From contig NZ_JACHEE010000008.1 of the NCBI RefSeq assembly GCF_014207375.1, positions 172,452-236,451 of the forward strand: DNA of 64,000 bases, given 5' to 3'. Below the pieces are notes generated by a model. The model had not been told where the DNA came from and did no database searches. It was given only the letters and a program-made list of their open reading frames with translations. The number at the start of each line of letters is the position of its first letter. Position 1 is the first letter of the stretch. The translations under genes were made by a program, and so were the position numbers. The stretch comes from Arthrobacter sp. AZCC_0090. Its GTDB lineage: Bacteria; Actinomycetota; Actinomycetes; Actinomycetales; Micrococcaceae. Of this stretch, positions 59,704 to 64,000 are shown one piece after another.

Positions 59704-60547
59704 CCCAGACTTCCTTTCGCTGTGTCCACAGCAGGAAAACGACAATGATCAGGAACGGGACCCAGTAGCGGAGAACGGACATTTGCTCGAACTGGGCCAA
59801 GGCGCCCTGCAGCATGCCCAAGGCCAATCCGCCCACGACGGCTAGATCAAGCCTGCGGAAGCCGCCGAGCAATGCCGCGGCCGAGGCCGGAACAATGATG
59901 AAGGACAGGGAAATGGGGTCATTCGTCTGGGTCGGCGCCACGATGGACACAGCGGCCGCGCTGATGAGGCCTGTGCCTACCCATACGGCGATGCTCAGGC
60001 CCTTGGCCGGCACGCCCAGAAGTTCCGCCGTCGTCGGGCGTTCTGACAAGGCGCGCAGTTTGGTGCCGATCTTGCTTTTGGTGAGCAGCACATGGCATCC
60101 GACGGCGACTACAAGGGCCAGCGCCACCATGACCACCGTAACCTGGGTCACCACAACGTTTCCCACGCTGAATGCGGGCCCCGGAAGAAGGGATTTGAAC
60201 GTCTTGGGCTTGCTGCCGAAGAGGATGAAGGACAAGGACACCAGAAGCAGCAGGGAGGCGACTGAAACTGCCGAGCGGGCTCCGATACCGGCTTCGGGAA
60301 GCCACTGCGCGATGATCCAGCCGATCAGCCCGGAGACGACGGCGCCGACGCAGACGCCCGCTGCGGTTGCTGCCCATTGGGGGAGGTGTTGCTCGGCGAA
60401 GATCACTGCCAAGTAGGCGGCAAACATGCCGATGGCCACTTGGGAAAAGTTCACGACCCGCACAAGTCTCGCCATAAGGGTCAAACACACGGCGATCACC
60501 GCGTAGAGTCCTCCGGCGGCAAGGCCGGCCAATGCGCCTTGGAGCAT
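59690..60547 (-). CDS. livH: Branched-chain-type ABC transporter permease (LivH)
   Basis: The 285-residue permease has about eight hydrophobic helices, starting LQGALAGLAAGGLYAVIAVC, and includes the cytoplasmic loop KIGTKLRALSERPTTAELLGVPA that contacts the ATPase. RVVNFSQVAIGMFAAYLAVIF is the typical second segment. It is the first membrane subunit after the binding protein gene on the same strand. The 81-bp gap from the binding-protein stop is normal for such operons. Confidence 0.88.
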   Translation of the reverse strand: MLQGALAGLAAGGLYAVIAVCLTLMARLVRVVNFSQVAIGMFAAYLAVIFAEQHLPQWAATAAGVCVGAVVSGLIGWIIAQWLPEAGIGARSAVSVASLLLLVSLSFILFGSKPKTFKSLLPGPAFSVGNVVVTQVTVVMVALALVVAVGCHVLLTKSKIGTKLRALSERPTTAELLGVPAKGLSIAVWVGTGLISAAAVSIVAPTQTNDPISLSFIIVPASAAALLGGFRRLDLAVVGGLALGMLQGALAQFEQMSVLRYWVPFLIIVVFLLWTQRKEVWDVAR

Positions 60548-60628
60548 GGTGTCCCTTCTTTCTCAAACATGGGGGCAGAGTGCTGGTGATGGCCTTGGCG
60601 GACCATCACCGGCACCTGCCAGAGACCA

Positions 60629-61822
60629 CTAGTTCTGGAGCATCCAGGTATCGGAGGCCTTGACCCAGGCCCCGTCCTTGAGCTGGACCGGCCACGCGGC
60701 CGTGTTGGAGCCGTGCTTGTCGCCGGGCCCGAAGACATACGGCGTGCCGACCATGGGGTTGTCGATCGGCTTCATCGCGAGTAGCGCATCCGTGACGGAC
60801 TGGCGCGTGATGTCACCCTTGATGCCTTTGAGGACCTCGATGAAGTATGTTGCGGCCAGGTAGCCACCTTGGGCGAAGGACGTCAGCGGAATGTTGTTCT
60901 TTTCCATCAGGGCGCGCCAGTCCTTGTTGGCGGCTTCCTTCGGGTCGGTGAATGGTGCGAACTCTGCCGGAACGTACACGCCCTTGCCAGCGCTGCCCGC
61001 GGCCTTGGCGAATTCGCTGGTGTAGGTGGACGTCAGGAACAGCCAGGTCACATCCGTCAGTCCTTGGGCCTCGGCGGCTTTGAGCAGGCCGATCGCGTCC
61101 GGCTCAATGGCGTTGATGAAGACGGCTTTGCAGCCGGAGTTCTTCGCTTTGATGACCTGCGGCGTGAAATCGGGGCTGCCCAGGGGAACGCTGTCGTCCA
61201 GGAATTTCAAGCTCTTGCCGGTCTTCTTGGACCAATTATCGATGGCCGCCTTGTACGCAGGGCCCGTGCTGCCCGCAATTTCCAGGAATCCGCAGATGTC
61301 CGTGAGTCCAAGTTTTTCAGAGCCGTACGTCAGGGTCATTTCGGTATCGAGGAACGGGCCGACATTGACGGGGGAGACCGCCGGGCTGGAGAAACATGCG
61401 GGGTCTACGCCGGTGCCTTGCAGGGAGAGGATCTTGTTCTGCTGGTAGTACTTGGCGTTGACATCGCAATCCAGCAGGCTGGCCGAGCCAACCATGGCCA
61501 CGGCTTTCTTGGACTCGACGACGTCCCGGGCAGATTGTGAGGCGGTGGAGGGATCGCCCTTGTCGTCCGTGATGACGTAGTTGATCTTCTTGCCATTGAT
61601 GCCGCCGGAAGCGTTGAAGGCATCGAAGACGGCTTTGGACGCAGCCGATGCCTCGGGGAACGTCGCTCCGCCGCTCAGTGCGTTGACGGAGCCTACGACG
61701 ATGTCGCCTCCGCTCGCTCCGGCCGCGGACGCTTTGGTGCTGTTGGTGTCCTCGCCGCAGGCTGTCATCAGCAGAGCGCCGGCCACGGCGATGGCGCCGA
61801 TTTTCGTCAGCTTGGAAATCAT
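60629..61822 (-). CDS. ABC transporter substrate-binding lipoprotein (LivK/amide type)
   Basis: The 397-residue binding protein has a lipobox at LMTAC (Cys22) after a basic signal segment. The type I periplasmic-binding fold follows: GDIVVGSVNALSGGATFPEA, AKYYQQNKILSLQGTGVDPA and KNSGCKAVFINAIEPDAIGLL. The ATG at 61822 gives the right signal peptide; upstream codons are ignored. It begins the leftward transporter operon. The specificity cannot be read from the sequence; the amidohydrolase downstream suggests an amide or modified amino acid. Confidence 0.88.
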   Translation of the reverse strand: MISKLTKIGAIAVAGALLMTACGEDTNSTKASAAGASGGDIVVGSVNALSGGATFPEASAASKAVFDAFNASGGINGKKINYVITDDKGDPSTASQSARDVVESKKAVAMVGSASLLDCDVNAKYYQQNKILSLQGTGVDPACFSSPAVSPVNVGPFLDTEMTLTYGSEKLGLTDICGFLEIAGSTGPAYKAAIDNWSKKTGKSLKFLDDSVPLGSPDFTPQVIKAKNSGCKAVFINAIEPDAIGLLKAAEAQGLTDVTWLFLTSTYTSEFAKAAGSAGKGVYVPAEFAPFTDPKEAANKDWRALMEKNNIPLTSFAQGGYLAATYFIEVLKGIKGDITRQSVTDALLAMKPIDNPMVGTPYVFGPGDKHGSNTAAWPVQLKDGAWVKASDTWMLQN

Positions 61823-61961
61823 GAAGGCTCTCAATTCTCTCGGAGCGGCAATGCAGGTGAACATCGGCGCTGTGGGATAGATCACTTCGGCGCGACGGTA
61901 TGGTCCAGCGTAAATTGGCCCTGCGCAGGGGACTTGTCTGCGAGCGAACGCCACTTGTCCA

Positions 61962-61999
61962 AATCGGCACAGCTGCCGCGCGGAATCGGCACAGCTGCC
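61962..61999. repeat. Two 16-bp direct repeats ahead of the transporter operon
   Basis: AATCGGCACAGCTGCC occurs at 61962-61977 and at 61984-61999, a 22-bp period. They lie about 140-180 bp upstream of the substrate-binding protein start. Together with the repeat words at 62021-62119, they fill the 435-bp divergent region, which has no gene. Confidence 0.7.
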
Positions 62000-62020
62000 C
62001 TCTCGTCCGGTCCCTCCCGC

Positions 62021-62119
62021 GACGCTCCTGCAGATCATCATGTGAATGAGCGTTCTGGTTTTGTGCCCTATAGGTGAGCGAGCGTTCCGCCCGGCGGCCC
62101 TAAAGGTGAGCGAGCGTTC
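62021..62119. repeat. Dispersed repeat cluster 3
   Basis: GACGCTCCTGCAGATC (62021-62036) is followed by a partial inverted copy (62047-62055) and two inverted copies of AGGTGAGCGAGCGTTC (62072-62087 and 62104-62119). They match the clusters at 48.8, 55.3 and 63.88 kb. Confidence 0.8.
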
Positions 62120-62257
62120 GGGGGACCGGCACCGCCGTCGTCCGCTACCGCCGTCGTCCGCTCGATGCGTTCACCGACAAGTTCCCTTCACTTGAAGCCA
62201 AGGCCGGTGCGGCCACGACTGCCACGATGGTGTGACGGAATCGGGCAGGAGGAACCA

Positions 62258-63034
62258 ATGGAGCTAGGGCTTGCGGGCAAGGTCGTGATCATCACTGGTG
62301 CGGCTTCGGGCATCGGCCGGGCATGCGCCCGCGCATTTGCCGCTGAAGGCGCCAGTGTCGCCTTGATCGACGTTGACAACGACGCCGGCAGTTCCCTTCA
62401 GCGCGAACTGGCAGGCGGCGAACTGGAGGCCGGAGCGTCGTGCATGTTCGTGCGCGCAGACATCACCGATCCGACTCACATGGAATTCGCCGTGCAGTCC
62501 GTGGCGCATGCTTTTGGCGGGATTGATATCGCGGTCGGATGCGCGGGCATTTCGGGGCCGGTTGGGGTAGCTCTGCAGGAAGTGGGCGTGGCCGAATTTG
62601 AGCGTGTCATGAGCGTCAACGTGACGGGGCAGTTCCTGCTCGCTCAGCAATGCGCGCCATTTCTTAAGCTGTCTAACGTCGGTGCCATGGTGCTCCTGGC
62701 CTCGGATTCCAGCTTCGTCGCGGCCCCGGGAATGGTTCCCTACAATGCATCCAAAGGGGCCGTCCTGCAATTGACGCGAGCGTTGTCAGTGGAGTTGGAA
62801 CCTGACGGGATACGTGTGAATTGTGTCTGCCCATCCGTCGTGGACACCCCGATGGCACGCGCCGACCTGGGGCACACCTCGGAGACCTTCGCGGCCCAGA
62901 AGTACCCCGTCCAGACCGCGGAACAGGTAGCCAATCACGTGCTTTACCTGGCCTCACCTGTGTCCGCGCCGGTGAACGGGACAAGCCTCGTTTCCGACTA
63001 CGGGTACCTGGCGCAGTCGTCATTTCCGGCCTGA
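62258..63034 (+). CDS. SDR-family oxidoreductase
   Basis: A 258-residue classical SDR. VVIITGAASGIGRACARAFA binds the NAD(H), VGCAGISGPVG follows, and the catalytic Tyr and Lys sit in YNASKGAVLQ. The C-terminal YLASPVSAPVNGTSLVSDYG is normal for the group. ATG 62258 follows AGGAGGAACC. It is the first of two adjacent SDRs divergent from the liv-type transporter, which hints at a small catabolic set, with the substrate unknown. Confidence 0.88.
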   Translation: MELGLAGKVVIITGAASGIGRACARAFAAEGASVALIDVDNDAGSSLQRELAGGELEAGASCMFVRADITDPTHMEFAVQSVAHAFGGIDIAVGCAGISGPVGVALQEVGVAEFERVMSVNVTGQFLLAQQCAPFLKLSNVGAMVLLASDSSFVAAPGMVPYNASKGAVLQLTRALSVELEPDGIRVNCVCPSVVDTPMARADLGHTSETFAAQKYPVQTAEQVANHVLYLASPVSAPVNGTSLVSDYGYLAQSSFPA

Positions 63035-63062
63035 AAATCCCCCAAAAGCGAAGAGGAACAGC

Positions 63063-63872
63063 ATGACCTCGTACAACAACACCCTGGCGGGCCAAGCGGC
63101 ATTGGTGACCGGCGGCGGTACAGGAATCGGCGAAGCGATCGCCGCCCGGCTCATCCAGGAGGGTGCGAGGGTCGCCGTCGTCGGAAGGCGGCGGGAACCG
63201 CTTGACGCCGTGGCGGCAAAGCACGGCGCGTTGCCCGTCGTCGCGGACATGAGCGATTCTGCCCAAGCCCGGGCCGCCGTCGACGCCGTCGTCGCCGAGT
63301 TCGGCCGCCTGGACATGGTGATCGCCAACGCTGGCGGGCACGGCTTTGCCTCTGTTGCCGATACCGACGACGACGCATGGCAGGCAAGCCTCAACGCCAA
63401 CCTGACAACGGCCTTCACGACCGTCCGGGAAGCGATACCGCATCTTCGAACCTCTGCCGGCCGGGTGGTGATCGTTTCCTCGCTTGCGGGGCTTTTTGCC
63501 GGCCCCAATGTAGCGGGTTACACGGTGGGAAAGCACGCACTCATCGGCCTGACCAAGTCCTTGGCCAGGGATTACGGAGTGCACGGAATCCGGGTGAACG
63601 CGCTGTGTCCCGGGTGGGTTCGGACTCCCATGGCCGACGCCGAAATGGATCAGTTCGCCAAAGCGGCCGGTCTGGCAGGGAGGGACGAGGGCTACAGCAC
63701 TGTCACGGCCAATGTGCCGTTGCGCCGGGCTGCGGGTCCTGCCGAAATGGCCGGCGTGGTGAACTTTCTGGTGTCGCCGGACTCGTCGTACATCACGGGT
63801 GCAACAATTGTCGCCGACGGCGGAGCCCATGTCGTGGACCTGCCCACCATAGCGTTCGACGGCGTCCTGTAG
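63063..63872 (+). CDS. SDR-family oxidoreductase
   Basis: A 269-residue classical SDR. ALVTGGGTGIGEAIAARL is the coenzyme loop, ANAGGHGFASV a variant of the NAG motif, and YTVGKHALIG holds the catalytic Tyr and Lys. The late segment FLVSPDSSYITGATIVADGG is typical of FabG-like members. It starts 28 bp after the first SDR with GAAGAGGAACAGC in front, so the two are cotranscribed. The pair may be involved in the metabolism of the imported substrate. Confidence 0.88.
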   Translation: MTSYNNTLAGQAALVTGGGTGIGEAIAARLIQEGARVAVVGRRREPLDAVAAKHGALPVVADMSDSAQARAAVDAVVAEFGRLDMVIANAGGHGFASVADTDDDAWQASLNANLTTAFTTVREAIPHLRTSAGRVVIVSSLAGLFAGPNVAGYTVGKHALIGLTKSLARDYGVHGIRVNALCPGWVRTPMADAEMDQFAKAAGLAGRDEGYSTVTANVPLRRAAGPAEMAGVVNFLVSPDSSYITGATIVADGGAHVVDLPTIAFDGVL

Positions 63873-63877
63873 CCCCC

Positions 63878-63896
63878 GACGCTCGCTCACCTTTGG
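63878..63896. repeat. Dispersed repeat copy 4
   Basis: A single GACGCTCGCTCACCTTTGG lies just six bases after the last SDR stop. It matches the word at 48818 and 55343, and is close to the insertion sequence end. Confidence 0.75.
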
Positions 63897-63917
63897 TGCC
63901 CTTTTCCCAGGCGGATT

Positions 63918-64000
63918 CAAGTGGTCGTTGCAACACGTCCTTATGCTGCTGATTCTTCCAGAATTCCTTGGAGGGCTTGGGCGGGGGTTTTCCAGCCGAG
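63918..64000 (-). mobile_element. End of an IS30-type insertion sequence (truncated by window edge)
   Basis: The last 60 bases (63941-64000) read on the minus strand as LGWKTPAQALQGILEESAA followed by a stop, which resembles the C terminus of IS30-family transposases (RLGWKTPAEAL-type). The stretch GTGGTCGTTGCAACACG just outside is likely the terminal inverted repeat region. The body of the element lies beyond the right edge. Confidence 0.65.
63941..64000 (-). CDS. IS30-family transposase, C-terminal fragment
   Basis: Only 19 codons plus the stop are visible. The motif LGWKTPAQAL matches the end of IS30-type DDE transposases, and the frame is open through the right edge. Whether the gene is intact cannot be seen. 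Confidence 0.65.
   Translation of the reverse strand, partial: LGWKTPAQALQGILEESAA

Overview
The window is high-GC chromosomal DNA from an actinobacterium, most likely Arthrobacter, Paenarthrobacter or a close relative (Micrococcaceae). The evidence is strong G/C third positions, an HpaD that follows the Brevibacterium/Arthrobacter homoprotocatechuate dioxygenase family closely, a 13E12/DUF222-type HNH endonuclease, a mannitol PTS, an actinobacterial-type c-di-AMP riboswitch and a MHS-type transporter. No rRNA, tRNA, phage or CRISPR array was seen. An IS30-type transposase enters at the right edge.

Layout. 0-4.8 kb: tail of a GntR/FCD regulator, then hpaE-hpaD-hpaH-hpaI (homoprotocatechuate meta-cleavage). 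4.8-8.5 kb: hypothetical genes including a frameshifted protein with duplicated HTH-like units, then an aminotransferase and an RraA-type aldolase/decarboxylase closed by a strong terminator. 8.6-14.8 kb: a LysR regulator divergent from pxpA-pxpB-pxpC (5-oxoprolinase), a MFS transporter and an SDR. 15-22 kb: thioesterase, CtaG-like membrane protein with an upstream small ORF, GNAT, histidine phosphatase, purB, a WXG100-like/hydrolase pair and a holin-like membrane protein. 22-27.8 kb: an aminotransferase and a three-gene 2-oxoacid dehydrogenase operon (E1alpha, E1beta, E2) plus a PAP2-like protein. 28-35 kb: universal stress protein, aminotransferase, PEP-mutase-like enzyme, GerMN lipoprotein, flavin reductase/TetR pair and a Gfo/Idh/MocA oxidoreductase. 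35-37 kb: a secreted LEA-like protein, an ECF sigma factor and a likely anti-sigma protein. 37-39 kb: a frameshifted HNH endonuclease and a DUF4265 protein. 39.5-43.7 kb: ald divergent from dctA (frameshifted near its end) and a PucR regulator. 43.8-45.2 kb: a membrane-anchored Pro/Ala/Thr-rich protein behind a c-di-AMP riboswitch. 45.5-48.8 kb: SRPBCC protein, HTH protein, TetR and acyl-CoA dehydrogenase. 49-55.3 kb: ptsH and ptsI, a TetR regulator, mtlA and mtlD. 55.5-61.8 kb: a leftward branched-chain-type ABC transporter with a permease-ATPase fusion and a YtcJ-type amidohydrolase. 62-63.9 kb: two SDRs.

How the genes fit together. Much of the window is carbon and nitrogen catabolism: aromatic acids to pyruvate and succinic semialdehyde (hpa), 5-oxoproline to glutamate (pxp), alanine to pyruvate with dicarboxylate uptake (ald/dctA/pucR), mannitol through the PTS, and an unidentified amide-like substrate (Liv plus amidohydrolase). 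Several divergent intergenic regions carry clear dyads that look like operators. The features most worth following up are the c-di-AMP riboswitch in front of a protein with no hydrolase domain, a dispersed intergenic repeat family between 48.8 and 63.9 kb, the WXG100-like/hydrolase pair, the LEA-like/ECF sigma module, and three single- or two-base frameshifts that are either real lesions or sequencing errors.
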